Below are positions 11,500 to 24,970 of a DNA stretch of 64,000 nucleotides, piece by piece (positions within the stretch are counted from its first letter, which is position 1; each line of letters opens with the position of its first letter). Under the pieces are notes generated by a model. That model saw only the letters and a program-made list of their open reading frames with translations, was not told the origin of the DNA and ran no database searches. This DNA comes from Antilocapra americana (taxonomy: Eukaryota; Chordata; Mammalia; Artiodactyla; Antilocapridae): contig ML660201.1 of the NCBI GenBank assembly GCA_007570785.1, positions 39,674,588 through 39,738,587 on the forward strand. Direction: 5' to 3'. Position numbers and translations under genes: made by a program.

Positions 11500-11720
11500 A
11501 AAACACCATTTACATTAGTTGCTCACTGTTCCTCTGCTTTCAACCTGCTAATGGCTTCCAAACATCTTGTAATAAAGGTCAAAGTTCTTACCATTACAGC
11601 CAATAAAACCCCACATGACCTGGCTCGTGACTCCCTCTCCGAACTCATTAACTCCCACTATTTTCTCCACTAACCTCCATTCGTGCCCCAGAGCCTCTGC
11701 ACTTGTGCACAGCTAGACAG
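11500..11720 (+). mobile_element. L2 LINE fragment
   Basis: L2-like phrases in sense order include 'ctgctaatggcttccaaaca', 'ccacatgacctggctcgtga' and 'gtgccccagagcctctgcac'. Ancient and diverged. Confidence 0.5.
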
Positions 11721-11887
11721 CAGTAGTTTACTTTCCTGCAGAAATACTGATTTACCCTTCCCCCCTTAGTGTTGTGAAAAATTGATATTAAAAATGTTTC
11801 TGCACCTTCAATGAAACAATCTGCCACTATTCAGTTTACACTGTACAAAAGCTATTTATTTACTATCAGGTTAGGGAGGTGTTACTG

Positions 11888-12162
11888 CTGCTGCTGCTGC
11901 TAAGTCCCGTCAGTCGTGCCCGACTCTGTGCGACCCCACAGACAGCAGCCCACCAGGCTCCCCCATCCCTGGGATTCTCCAGGCAAGAACACTGGAGTGG
12001 GTGGCCATTTCCTTTTCCAATGCATGAAAGTGAAAAGTGAAAGTGAAGTCACTCAGTTGTGTCTGACTCTTCACAACCCTATCGACTGCAGCCCACCAGG
12101 CTCCTCCGTCCTTGGGATTTTCCAGGCAAGGGTACTGGAGTGGGGTGCCATCGCCTTCTCCA
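11888..12162 (-). mobile_element. Bov-A2 SINE (dimeric)
   Basis: Two Bov-A units lie in antisense: 'cgactctgtgcgaccccaca', then 'tctgactcttcacaacccta'. Each is followed by an 'accaggctcc' and 'ccaggcaag' block. It begins with a (CTG)n run at 11888-11900, the usual CAG-type tail of Bov-A2. Confidence 0.88.
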
Positions 12163-12375
12163 TAGGTAGGTGTAGGGCTTCTCTTTGGCTCAGCTGGTAA
12201 AGAATCCGCCTGCAATGCAGGAGACCTGGGTTTGATCCCTGGGTTGGGAAGATCCCCTGGGGAAGTGAAAGGCTACTCACTCCAGTATTCTGGCCTGGAG
12301 AATTCCATGGACTGTATAGTCCACAGGGTCGGAAAAAGTCAGACACAGCTAAGCGACTTTCACTAGGTAGGTGTA
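12163..12375 (+). mobile_element. Bov-tA SINE with target-site duplication
   Basis: The body starts 'gggcttctctttggctcag' at 12175 and ends near 'agctaagcgactttcac'. An exact 12-bp TSD, 'taggtaggtgta', lies at 12163-12174 and 12364-12375. It abuts the Bov-A2 in opposite orientation. Confidence 0.92.
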
Positions 12376-13884
12376 CAGAAGTCAAGAGACTGGGAAGTGA
12401 CTATGTTTGCAAGGGACTGGGAAGTGACTATGCTAACAGTCCCTGGATGTACTTCCCATGGTAGGTATGTCACTTGGTCCTCTGTCACTTTCCAACCAGG
12501 AATTTCTTTCTCCTCTATGCTGATACACCTTTTTCCATCAGGCTTTTTTTTTCCCTCCCACTTTTTTTACTACACTGAAAAAAAAAAATCTTATTGAAGC
12601 TTTAACTAGCTTTATTTCCTAGTAGCCTAAGGAATGCCCAATCCGTCTCTAGTGTTTGCATTAGCCACTGGGCATTCTCTTTGATGTTGAGCAGGTGTCT
12701 CAGGAGACCTGAATTTATAAAACTGTTTGTAGCTTGTGGCCAAAGTCCAACTTTCACTGTTTTCAAACAGGCTTTATCCTCAATTAACCCCCTGCATTCC
12801 CATGAATTAAAGTTAAGCTCCCCCAAATCAGGCATTGATGGCAATCCTTGAACTGAAAGGCTGTCCTCGCCCTATCAGTCACTCTTTCCTGTTTCTCGCT
12901 TATTACGATTACTTTCAAAGAGACAATCACAGCACTTCACAGGTTGCATAATTTGCTCTTTGGCCTTCAGAAAGTTTCTGCTGTTCATTCCGTAAGCAAA
13001 CACGCTCTGTACCATTTGCAACTTCACCTCAATGTGTAAATGCTTTCATTTCCACTATAATGACAAACTGTTCCTTTCTAGTCCTCTCTAAGTTGACAGA
13101 TTTTGCAGTATCCAACTACCAACAGATTTTTTTAAAGTTTCAGAATGAAGCACAAATACGGGAGACATGTCATCAGCCAGAGGCCAGAAATTCCAAGCCC
13201 ATACAGGGAAATTTTAAAATACGAATGCAGAGTGGATCCTGACTCTTGATGGCAGATACTACATTACAGATTTTTTAACTCACTTGAATTACCACCTAAA
13301 ATCAAAAAGAGTGACTAAGACAGCAAACCCAAAATCCCATGGAGAACATATACAACAACAGGTGAAAATTATCCATATGAAACTCAAAATAAAGGTGGGA
13401 AAAATCATCAACAGTTACGAGACCTGCATGAAATCAGCATCTGTGCAGGAGGATGCATACAGAAGCAATGGGCATTTGAAGGACTGGAGTACCTCAGAAT
13501 AGTCACTGTCTATTCATTGGACAATATGATAGCCAATTTGAAAAGAGAAGCTGAAAATGGGAAAGGTTTAGCCTAATCCGCTAACAAGTGAGTATGAGGT
13601 TAAGTTCTGAAAAAGGATGGAGCAGTCTGAGTCTCATAAATTCTTAAAACCAACCTACCAACCAAAGTTGCATTCCAGGATAGGGCTTTCCCTCAAAAGC
13701 TGTAGGGTTTGGAACCAAAATTGAGCAGGGTAGAGATAACAGAGAGAGGAAAGAAAGATTCAGATGAAAGTAGAAAAGGGGAAAGGAAGCCATTATATTT
13801 TTAAACAGTTTACAAAAACAACAGAAGAGGGAGCTCTGTGACATTAGAAAAGTTATCCTGAATCATGACTCCTTTGTCTAAGTT
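12376..13884. other. Intronic sequence, no gene seen
   Basis: After a small tandem repeat of 'gggactgggaagtgactatg' (unit about 25 bases, 12388-12433), the stretch is largely single-copy-looking. Several 60-80 codon open frames occur, but none has domain-like character, codon bias or splice sites I would trust. Confidence 0.4.
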
Positions 13885-15033
<1,149 letters not shown>

Positions 15034-15325
15034 ACATAAAAATGAGTAACAGAAAAATATCAGTCTCCCATCTCATAGCTATTTTAAGAAAAAACAATAA
15101 AAAGCAAACAACACTCCCTACACATAATGAGAGACATACCCTGGGAACAGATCAAAATTACACTATTTCAAAACAAGCTTACATTAAGAAAATAACTCAA
15201 GGCATGGAAGAGAAATATAAATTACAATTACAAAACTGTAGGAAAGAACTCAAAAAAGAAACAGGTAAAAAGGGGGAATCATTTCAGGAATGAGTACAAA
15301 ATTAGGACATGAGTAACTAAGTAAT
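15034..15325. other. Intronic sequence with weak L1/HAL1-like look
   Basis: AT-rich. The plus-strand frame ending at 15293 is lysine- and glutamine-rich (MEEKYKLQLQNCRKELKKE). It could be debris of an L1 ORF1-type coiled coil. Not assignable. Confidence 0.25.
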
Positions 15326-16325
15326 ACGAGACCACCTGACCTGCCTCTTGAGAAATCTGTATGCAGGTCAGGAAGTGACAGTTAGAACTGAACATGGAAC
15401 AACAGACTGGTTCCATGGAAAAGGAGTACATCAAGGCTGTATATTGTCACTGTTCTTATTTAACTTATATGCAGAGTACATCATGAGAAATGTTTGGATG
15501 AAGCACAAGCTGGAATCAAGACTGCTGGGAGAAATATCCCATAATGTCAGATGTGTAGATGATACCACCCTTATGGCAGAAAGTGAAGAACTAAAGAGCC
15601 TCTTGATGAAAGTGAAAGAGGAGGGTGAAAAAGTTGGCTTAAAGCTCAAAAAACTAAGATCATGGCATCCGATCCCATCACTTCATGGCAAACAGACGGG
15701 GAAACAGTGGAAACAGTGTCAGACTTTATTTTGGGGAGCTCCAAAATCACTTCAGATGGTGACTGCAGCCATGAAATTAAAAGACGCTTACTCCTTGGAA
15801 GGAAAATTATGACCAACCTAGAGAGTATATTAAAAAGCAGAGACATTACTTTGCCAACAAAGGTCTGTCTAGTCAAGGCTATGGTTTTTCCAGTAGTCAT
15901 GTATGGACATGAGAGTTGGACTGTAAAGAAAGCTGAGCGCAGAAGAACTGATGCTTTTGAACTGGAGCATTGGAGAAGACTCTGGAGAGTCCCTTGTACT
16001 GCAAGGAGATCAAACCAGTCAATCGTAAAGGAGATCAACCCTGGGTGTTCACTGGAAGGACTGATGTTGAAGCTGAAACTCCAATACTCTGGCCACGTGA
16101 TGCAAAGAACTGACTCATTTGAAAAGACCCTGATGCTGGCAAAGATTGAAGGCTGAACGAAAACGGGACGACAGATGATGAGATGGCTTGATGGCATCAC
16201 CTACTCTATGGACATGAATTTGAGTAAACTCCAGGAGTTGGTGATTGACAGGAAAGCCTGGCGTGCTGCAGTCCATGGGGTTGCAAAAAGTCGGACACAA
16301 CTGAGTAACTGAACTGAACTGAACT
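15326..16325 (+). mobile_element. BovB (RTE) LINE 3' fragment, decayed reverse transcriptase
   Basis: It begins inside the BovB reverse-transcriptase region (LRNLYAGQEVTVRTEHGTTD) and carries a GVHQGCILS motif. At the catalytic box the usual YADD reads CVDD (15551-15565), so the active-site tyrosine is lost. The C-terminal region (MVFPVVMYGHESWTVKKAER) is in another frame after indels near 15650. It ends in repeated GAACT at 16310-16325. Confidence 0.9.
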
Positions 16326-16409
16326 AAGTAAAGCAAATAATGCCTTAAGAGAAGAAAGGAAAAAAGGAGAAAAATTGAATCAAAAAGGAAAGAAGAAAAT
16401 AAAATCAAC

Positions 16410-17442
16410 AAAATGGCAGAGTAGGCGGCTCCAAGCTCTCATCTCCACACAAACGTTGAAATACATGCCCAAAGAGTCAGAACTAACTATGTCAGAACTC
16501 TGGAAAACAAAAAGGCAACTTAAAAATGGTAGGAAATGGGTGTAGCATTCCTTACCCTTGTCCCCTTCCCTCCGTCTATAAAGCAGAAGCCTTGAAGATA
16601 GATATCAGCCTGCATTCCCACTACAGGACACAGCCACCTGGTCTCAGAGAGAGCAGAGCAGACCTAAACTGCGAATTACTGTGTCGATCTACTCTAATGT
16701 GTCTGGGTGCTACTTGAAGGACTAACTCAGAACTCACCCACTTGCTGACAAAGTGGGATTTATCCAAAGTGGCTCAATATAACTCAATCAATATAACACA
16801 CCACAGTAATAGAAAAAAGGGAAAAAAATGAAACTACAAGATCACCTCAAATGATGTAGAAAAGGCATACTTGACAAAATGCCGCACCCTTTCATGATAC
16901 TTAAAATAGGCACGCACACACAAAGAAAGTTAAGACTGAAAGGAACTTCCTCAACATGATAGAGGACATTTAAGAAACATTCACAGTTAACATAATACTC
17001 AATGGTGAAAGACTGAAAACTTTCTTCCTAAGATCAGGAACATGGCAAGGAAGCCTGCTTTTTACCACAGCTACACAATACTGTACTGAAGTTCTAGCCA
17101 GACAGAAGAAAAAAAGAAGTAAAAGGCATCCAAATTGGAAAGGAATAAGTAAACCATGTCTATTCACAGATGACAAGATCCTATATATGGAAAATCCCAC
17201 AGAACCCACAAGAAAGTTAGAGCTAATAAACAAATTCAGCAAAGTTGCAGTTTACAAAACACACACACAGAAATCAAATGTGTGTATACATCAGCAATGA
17301 ACAATCCAAAAAGGAAATTAAGAAAGAAATTCAATTTATAATAGCATCTAAATAAAATACCTAGGAATAAATTTAATCAAAGGCATAAAAAAGTTGTACA
17401 ATCAAAATTATAAAATACTGCTGAAAGAAATTAAAAGACAAA
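16410..17442 (+). mobile_element. L1 fragment, left part
   Basis: It opens with 'aaaatggcagagtaggcggc', typical of an L1 5' start. After a gap it carries ORF2-like text ('tcaatggtgaaagactgaaa', 'ctattcacagatgacaagat', 'acctaggaataaatttaatc'). The join between the two parts near 16740 may be a deletion. The element is interrupted at 17443 by a DNA transposon. Confidence 0.7.
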
Positions 17443-17444
17443 TA

Positions 17445-17757
17445 AAGGCATAGCTTGTTTTATTGCATTTAGCTTTACTGTGCTTCACAGATATTTCATT
17501 TCTTACAAACGGAAAGTCTGTGGCAACCTTGGGTCAAACTAGTCTATTGGCATAGTTTTTCCCATAGAATTGTTTTTTAATTAAGGTACATACATAATTA
17601 TTTTTTTTAGATGTAATGCTACTGCATACTTAATGTAGTGTAAACGTAACTTTTACATGCACTGGGAAACTAAAAAATTTCTGTGATTCGCTTTATTGTG
17701 ATACTTGCTTCCTTGCAATAGTGTGGAACTGAACCCACAACATCTGAGATATGCCTG
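17445..17757. mobile_element. Tigger-type DNA transposon, internally deleted
   Basis: The ends are imperfect inverted repeats: left 'aaggcatagcttgttttatt', right (reversed) 'caggcatatctcagatgttg'. A TA lies on each side (17443-17444 and 17758-17759), the standard TcMar target duplication. Internal text ('cagtgcatgtaaaagttacg', reversed, and 'gattcgctttattgtgat') fits Tigger1 derivatives. It is non-autonomous and encodes no transposase. It splits an L1. Confidence 0.8.
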
Positions 17758-17759
17758 TA

Positions 17760-18125
17760 AACAGAAGGAAATCCTGTGTTCATGGGCTAGAAGACTAAAT
17801 CTTGTTAAGGTGTCAACAGGGCCCAAAGTGGTCTACAGATCCAACACAATCTCGATCAGAATTTCAACTGCCTTTTTATGGGGAAGTGGAAAAGCCAAAC
17901 TTCAAAGGCTTATGGATTTGCGAAGGACACCAAAACAATCTTGAGAAAGAAGAACGAGGTCGTCTATCCAACACGAAAAGAAACTTTTCCCCAAGAAATG
18001 GTGAAGGGACAACTGGATAACTACTTGGAAAAGTTGGACCCCTACTTTCCACTATATACAAAAATTAGCTCAAAATGAATCAAAGACCTAAATATAAGAG
18101 CTAAAATGATAAAGTTGTTCTCAGC
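17760..18125 (+). mobile_element. L1 fragment, right part
   Basis: This resumes the L1 ORF2 text directly after the Tigger insertion ('tcctgtgttcatgggctaga', 'caaagtggtctacagatcca', 'gaatcaaagacctaaatata'). Confidence 0.75.
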
Positions 18126-18127
18126 CA

Positions 18128-18466
18128 TTAATTTTTAATACTGTTTTTAAATTTTTATTTATTTATTAGGTTGTGCTGGGTCTTTGTGGCTTTGTGTGGG
18201 CTTTCTCTAGTTGCAGCGAGTACGGGTTATTCTTCGTTGTGGTGCTTGGGCTTCTCATTGCGGTGGCTTCAGAGCACAGGCTCTAGGTACATGGGCTTCA
18301 GGAGCTGCGGCATACAGTCTCAGTACTTGCTGCTCATGGGCTCAGGAGTTGTGACACATGAGTTCAGCTGCTCCTTGGCATATGGGATCTTCCTGGACCA
18401 GGGATGGAACTCATATCCCCTGCATTAGCAGGCGGATTCTTATCCACTGCGCCACCAGGGAAGTTC
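18128..18466 (-). mobile_element. CHR-2-type tRNA-Glu SINE
   Basis: Antisense order: A/T-rich tail 'tttttatttatttattagg', then 'ttgtggctttgtgtgggctt', then 'caggcggattcttatccact' and 'gccaccagggaagttc' at the head. Cetartiodactyl-specific family. Confidence 0.85.
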
Positions 18467-19240
18467 ACCATTACTTCTTCAAATAACTACTTTCTGCCCC
18501 TTTCTTACTCTCTTCTAAGATTTCCACAATGTATAGTAAAGTGAAAGTTGCTCAATTCTGTCCGACTCTTTGCGATCCCATGGACTATACAGTCCATGGA
18601 ATTCTCTAGGGCAGAATATTGGAGTGGGTAGCCTTTTCCTTCTCCAGGGGATCATCCCAACCCAGAGATCAAACCCAGGTCTCCCACACTGTAGGCAGAT
18701 TCTTTACCAGCTGAGCCACATAATGCCTATGTTGGTACATTTAATGGTGTCTCATAGGTCTCTTAGGTACTGTTCATTTTTCTTCATCTTATTTCTTTCT
18801 AGTCCTGCCCTATCTTGAAGGTTGTTTTGTTGGGTTTTTTTTGATTTCTTCTTCCACCTACTCAAATCTGTCAATGAACCTTCTACTGATTTCTTTATTT
18901 CAGCTATTGTTCTTTTATGATTTTCATCTCTCTACTGATCTTCTGCACTTCTCCACACATTGTTCTCCTGCTTTTCTTTAAGTAGTCCGTGGTTTCCTTC
19001 AGCATTTTGAGCATATTAGAAATAGTTAAAGTCTTTGTCTAATAACTCCAATGTCTGGGCTTCCTCAGGGATGCATTTTTTTCCCCTGTGATTGGGTCAT
19101 AATTTCCTATTTCTTCATATATACTTTGTAATTTTTTTGAGAATTGAACATTTTGAATATCGTAATGTGGTAACTAAAGAAATCAGATTCTCTCCAACCC
19201 TAGGGATTGCTATTATTATGTGATGAAGGCTGTAGTCAAC
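18467..19240. mobile_element. Old L1M fragment interrupted by a SINE
   Basis: Text such as 'attacttcttcaaataacta', 'aatgcctatgttggtacatt', 'caatgtctgggcttcctcag' and 'aacattttgaatatcgtaat' follows one old L1M segment. It is split at 18541-18720 by a Bov-tA. Confidence 0.6.
18541..18722 (-). mobile_element. Bov-tA SINE
   Basis: Antisense Bov-tA: 'ctgtccgactctttgcgatc' to 'tctttaccagctgagccac'. It is inserted in an old L1M. No clean TSD seen. Confidence 0.88.
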
Positions 19241-19825
19241 AGTTTATTTATTACCTTTTCAAACTATTTTTTTGCAAATAGTATATTCCTTGTCATGTAT
19301 TATCACTGAAGTCTCTGTTTTGTCATCTCCATGGTCATCCGGTGGTCTGACAGAGACTTCCTTATACATCAGGATCCAGTAAGAAAAGGGGGAAAGGGCA
19401 TGTCTTTAAATCCCCTTGGCAGAAGCCAGGGAAGTCAGTTTAGCCTGTGGGGTTTGAAACAATGGCCAGCCTCTGAGCCAGGCCCTCAGCAATCAAAAGC
19501 AGTATCAAAAACATACAATCTCAATTTCTGAAAGACAAGCAAAGCCACACCAGGGATCAGGAGCCACCATACCCAGTTTTCTGCCACAGGGCTAAGAGAT
19601 GGAAAGTGATAGCCACTATGCAAAACACTGAAGTTTTCAAAAATCTGCCAGCCTCTTTCTTTATTAAGCACTCCCCTGGATGCTGTGTTTGCCTAGACTC
19701 CAGAATTTCAAAATAATTGCTTCAGTCATGCTCCTTAACAGTCATCTTGGGGGAAAAAAACAATTTTTGGAGCTTCCTCCGCCATCATTTTTTATGGCAT
19801 CACTCCATGAGTCCCTAATCTATAG
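19241..19825. other. Intronic sequence, no gene seen
   Basis: It may contain further decayed L1 text at its left end. The open frames here have no recognisable domain. Confidence 0.4.
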
Positions 19826-19990
19826 TAACAGCTACCATTTGTTGACTGCCTGCTATGTGCAGGCACTTCTGATCTTCACAACAATCCTACCAAATAGCTA
19901 TTACCGTCTCCATTTTATAGATTAAGAAACTGAGACTTGAGTATGCTAAGTAGATTGCCGTGCAGATTTGACAGTTATTCTCTCAAAATC
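19826..19990 (-). mobile_element. MIR SINE fossil
   Basis: Antisense MIR core: 'ctgcctgctatgtgcaggca', 'cttcacaacaatcctaccaa', 'ccattttatagattaagaaa'. Confidence 0.7.
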
Positions 19991-22929
19991 TTCACGCTAC
20001 CTTTCTTCTTTCCTACTTAGACTAAACACTCTCTGGTCTTTGAGTCCAAATTCATGAAATCCCATTATGAAGTTTTCCTGAACCAATCAGAATAGGAAGA
20101 GTCCATTTCCCCTCTAATTATACCACTGATACAAATCACTTAATCTACCTGATGCTTACTTGGCACCTGTCTGGCGAGAATGCACACCCATAAAATCAAA
20201 TGCAGAGCAACTCTACAATGAGAATAAATTCAGAGAGCATGAATTAAGTACCAAAATCCTAAGAGGTTGGTAGAAAATAAAGTTAGACACAGTCAGCTGC
20301 TAATGAGGCACTTAAGAGTGAGGGAAGTGATCCGAATGAATGGCGAGGAGGAGGAGATGGAGAAAGAACAGGTATTACAGCACATGTATCTGTATCTACA
20401 CATCTATTTAAGACCCAGTTCCAGAGGGTAACCAAAACCAAAGGAAAAAGTGGGGAAGTGTACAAGTGAAGTGGTAAGAGGGCCTTGCGCATTGGACTTA
20501 GGAGCCCAGATTTCTTCAGACAGAAGCCACTGCTCAAGGGTTTGATGTAAATACTGTTTTAGCGAGATTATTCTAACAGCTCTGATAGTCGAGCAGCTGT
20601 GTGTAGGATGAACTGTAGCGCGAGTCACTAGAAATAGGGAGATCCATAACTTGTACTTTTTTGCCACCAACCATTTAGTTATTTCTTAGAGTACACAAAC
20701 TTAGTTTATATGCATGTTCAATATGGATTTGTTTATATAACTTTCCTGGCTTCCTGACTAGCAAAGCACCACATGTTTCAGAGGCTGGAATTTTTAAGTT
20801 GTGCCACTGAAGGGGGAAATATAAAGTTTTATTCACATGCTACAGGGAAACACAAAAGTGGTAAAAATGTTCTCACCAAAGTGAAATTTCCCAAGTACAA
20901 CTAAAATGAACTTGTTGACATATACCCAAAGGTCTTACAAGTGTTATGAAATCATCAGGATTTTTTTTCCATCTCCAAGTGACATCCAAGACACACTGTA
21001 AAGTAATTCTTTCTTGCGGAGCCAGCCCACAGGAGAAAGAGAAAGCAAAAGTATTTCTATCCCTCTACATAGAAACAGAGATAAGATTATAAAGAAATAC
21101 CGAAGGTAGGAAGGAGGAATTTTTTGTAAAACATTACAAAACATACAAAACACAGCTAGAATGACGACAACATTCTAATACAGACAAACAAAACTGTGAC
21201 AATCCTTCATTGAGAATATAAAACAAAGTACATTAGATTTCTCAGTAAGATGCAAAATAAACATATTATCAGAACATTACAGTTCTGAGAAATGACCATA
21301 CTGAAAGCCAGCACCAATTCTAATTTGGAGGAGATTAACCTATTTCCTACATCCCCAAACTGATGGGTTGACAGACAAATCCTGATTATTTTCTCCTCTC
21401 TTGGTGTGTTAACCACAGCAAGATGCACTCAACTTTGTCTTTGAAGCTCATACTGAGGTAATTAAAGAACAGATACTGATCCCAAACTCAATCTTTTAGA
21501 CCCCAAGCGATCTTTACCTCAAACAACATTAAAGTACCTAAAATAAAAGTATATTTATTAAAATACCACATATTTTAGCATATTAAGGATAGAGCAAAAG
21601 AATATTGTGATACTTTAAATACACAATACTCTGACAAAAATTTATAGGTCATGATTTTCCTCACAAAATGTTAGCTTAAACCATCTTGAAATCAGCTGAA
21701 ATAATAAAATAACTGCACCGCCACTCTATTTCTGTTAAAAAAAAACCTCACCCAAAGAATAACAGTCTTGTTTGCCACAAAATGAAATCATTGTGATCAC
21801 ATCTGTGTAAAATAGAACAAGGGAACTATATTTAAAGGATGCAGCCCCACATATCATTTACTAATGCAAACTATGGAAGCAAGCTTAGGACAGTTGATAA
21901 TGGTTTATACAGTCACTGGGAGGTAGGGGAGAGGGAGAAACTAAGAAGTTTTTCCCATTAAAGGCTGGCAAAATAGACAAAACAGGAATCTAGATCTTAT
22001 TTAGGAAAAGGAAAAAAAAAAACAAAAAACTGCCCACACACAAAACAGTTTATTTGGCAAACAAATTCAATGGAAATGTTAAAAGATGCAAATAGTACAT
22101 CTGCCCCCCCAAAAGAACATTCCCAACTTTTTAAAATGCTTAAAAGGTAATGAAAATAACTATGATGGCCTTTTCCATTCTTTAAGCACAACCATTCAGG
22201 CTGGCATATAATTTTAATGTTTAAGGCATCTTGTTCTTTGCTTGTGTCTTCCCACATTTAGCGACAGTTAATTCTTCAAGAGATTTGTCTCCTCAAGTCT
22301 TTGACAATTCATATATTCACAGGTAAGTTCTTTAAAAATTATAATAATTCTACTTCAAAAGAGAAAAGGTACCAAAGTAGTAACTGAGGGCTATAAGTAA
22401 ATATATAGAAATACAGTGATGCAATTTATGAAATAATCTTTTTGGCTGAGGTGGGACATGACTATTGGGACCAAAGAAAATAGTGCAGAGGCTCCCATTT
22501 TTCTGCCCACACATGATTCAGGTAGTCAAACATAATCTACTTCCAATATCTCTCATAACATCCCCTGTTTCTCAGGATATGTAGGTAATGCCCCCAACTA
22601 ACAATCACTAACTCCTTTTTTAAATTTGAACTGAAATTTAATAATAGAAAGTATCACATTCAAATTCCACCTCCACCTATGGTTAAACATAAGGCCTGAA
22701 ACATTTTTCCCCCAGAGTTTTAAAAAGCCAAAGTTAAAGGTGTTAGGAAGTTTTCTTTTAAAAGGATCATCGCTTTCTTTCACTATTATGAAAGGCAACA
22801 TCCCTTATATCCAGAATTCACTTGTGTGTATGGAAATTTTAGTCACAGAGCAAAACCAAAGAAAAGTTAACAAAGAGGAGTTAATTGTTTAATAGTATCA
22901 AGAGGACACCACATAATTTACAATGAGTA
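19991..22929. other. Long intronic stretch with no gene or clear repeat
   Basis: Almost 3 kb that look single-copy. A G-rich purine patch lies at 20330-20370, an A-run at 22010-22020 and a C-run at 22105. The open frames (about 60-90 codons) are pyrimidine-strand shadows without protein-like features. No RNA gene seen. Confidence 0.45.
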
Positions 22930-23340
22930 TGAGCTTTTGAGTGCTTACCATTTGATTGTATAAACTACTTTCCATGACTTTTTCCACTTACTCTTTAAAA
23001 TAGTACAATGGCAGAGATGTTTTATTATCCCAATATCACTATAAAGAAATTCAGTCTTAAACAGGTTAACTACCCTGCCAAAGGGCCACCTCTCAAGCTA
23101 GTAACGGGAAGAAATGTACATTCAAACTTTTTAATCTCAACCATTCTGCTATGCTACTTATGTTTGTCTGATTCTTTCATATCTACTATGTATAATGTTT
23201 CTACCAACCATCATGTGAAATAGGACTGATTTTGCTCATTTTATATATCAACAGGTTGAGGCTGAAACACAAGTAACCTATCTAAGTAATCTATCTACAG
23301 TCACAATAAAATAATAAAACAGCCATCAGACCTAGTGATG
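22930..23340 (-). mobile_element. Two adjacent MIR fossils
   Basis: 22930-23130 ('gagtgcttaccatttgattg', 'ttttattatcccaatatcac', 'acaggttaactaccctgcca') and 23140-23340 ('ctactatgtataatgtttct', 'cattttatatatcaacaggt') both read as antisense MIR. The second is weaker. Confidence 0.5.
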
Positions 23341-23479
23341 CCAAACCATCAGGAAAAGTAACCTTTTAAAATTTCTTTCAGAAATGCATTCACTACCTCC
23401 TTCTACCACCTGTTTGACACAAAATCCTAATAAATTTGAGTTTCCCAACTTCCATGTCTATGGCAGGTTAAAAGGGAAC

Positions 23480-23600
23480 AAGCATTTGCTCTGGCAGATT
23501 ACAGGAGGCACTTTACACACGTGACCTTAACTCAGAATACCATGAAATAAGCAGTATCCCACATGAACAGGGTAAGAAGTTAAATTAGGATTGGGTCTGA
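23480..23600 (-). mobile_element. MIR-like fossil
   Basis: A degraded antisense MIR-like order around 'aggaggcactttacacacgt' and 'gaataccatgaaataagcag'. Weak. Confidence 0.3.
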
Positions 23601-23609
23601 CATATACAC

Positions 23610-24040
23610 ACTACTAGGTAACTAATATAATAGCTTACTGAATAGCATAGAGAAATGTAATCAGTACTCTGTAATGGCCTATATGGAAAAAGAATCCTTC
23701 CTCACCAAACAAAAAAAAGAGCAGGTTTATGTAAAACAGATCCACAGTGCTGTACACCTGAAGTTAACACAGTACTGTAAATCAACTATGCGTGAGTGCT
23801 CAGTCATGTCGACTCTTTGCGACTCCATGCACTGTAATCTTTCAGGCTCTTCTGTTCATGGAATTTTCCAGGCAAGAATATTGGAGTGGGATGCAATTTC
23901 CTTCACCAGGGGATCTTCCTGATCCAGGATTGAACTTGCATCTCTTTTGTCTCCTGCATTGGCAGGCGGATTCTTTACCACTGCACCACCTGGAAATCAA
24001 CTATACTCTAATAAAAATTATAAAAAATTAAAAAAAGAAG
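23610..24040 (+). mobile_element. L1 3' UTR tail split by a Bov-tA
   Basis: The left part has 'agcttactgaatagcataga' and 'cagtgctgtacacctgaagt'. The right part after the SINE is 'ctctaataaaaattataaaa', the L1 poly(A)-type end. The two parts join exactly if the SINE and one TSD copy are removed. Confidence 0.8.
23779..24004 (-). mobile_element. Bov-tA SINE with target-site duplication
   Basis: Antisense Bov-tA ('gtgctcagtcatgtcgactc' to 'ctttaccactgcaccacctg'). An exact 11-bp TSD, 'aaatcaactat', lies at 23779-23789 and 23994-24004. It landed in the L1 tail. Confidence 0.92.
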
Positions 24041-24459
24041 TTAAATTATATTCTCAAAGAATTCACAGAAAGTAAGAAGAGCAAACAAGGTCTATCAGAC
24101 ACCTCATGACCATGGCAAATCACCTGAAGATCAAGATAAGTTATATCCCTTTTATCTCAGTGATATCCCCAGCCCTTAACAAAATGCCTGCTGAAGAGAT
24201 ATCAAACAAGTAATTTAAATAAATATTTTATGAGTGTGATATTTACAGCCTCCCGGACTCACTCCATCATTTACCCACCATTTCCTGAGCACCTCTGAAC
24301 AGGAATTCAGCCATCAGCCACATTCTAATAATAGAATGAACATGTGACTTTCCAAAGTCACTTAGAGGAAATACAAAACATAATAAATGTAAACATAATA
24401 AATACTACTGGTAGTAATGATGTCAGTAACCCCACAGGGAATTCACCATGTCACCAGCT
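24041..24459. other. Intronic sequence, no feature seen
   Basis: Single-copy-looking DNA. A short patch of 'aaacataataaat' repeats lies at 24374-24408. Confidence 0.4.
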
Positions 24460-24970
24460 CCCACAAATTCTGATTCAGAAACACCTCTCGATTCCACAGT
24501 GCCTCTCCCTCTCCTTTACTGTTCTTCTAACCCAGGTCCATAACAGTTGCAAAGATGATGGCTATGATTCCACACCCTCCACCCTCTACACTGATGCTAG
24601 ATTTATTTCCTAAAACATAAACCTGATCATTTTGTTTCCCTTTGTAAAATGGCTGTTGACCCTTTGCTGCCGTCATAATTAATTCTAAGAGTGCTAGTAA
24701 GTTTTCAAATCGTTCAAAGTGACCTCAATCACCCTATCAAACTGGATTTTCCACTCTTCCTAAAAGTACCATCCAATCTATCCCTGCTTAACTACTAGCA
24801 ATTTTCTACACAAGTCCCACGTCTGATGCCTGAATATGCTGTGCTTGGACCCCAAAAGCCCCTGCTTGCACCCACCCACCCACACTCTTTACTTGTTAAA
24901 AGCCTCTTTTTCTTTCTGAAGCCAAATTTAAACATCTTAACAAGATTTCTCTTTCTGATAACATTTCTCA
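24460..24970 (+). mobile_element. L2 LINE fragment
   Basis: Sense L2-like order: 'ttgtaaaatggctgttgacc', 'gttcaaagtgacctcaatca' and 'ccactcttcctaaaagtacc'. A CCCA microrepeat lies at 24872-24886. Confidence 0.4.

Noticed and set aside
15646..16200. 184-codon minus-strand open frame
   Set aside because: It is the antisense shadow of a BovB reverse-transcriptase region. The plus strand carries the real BovB text and motifs.
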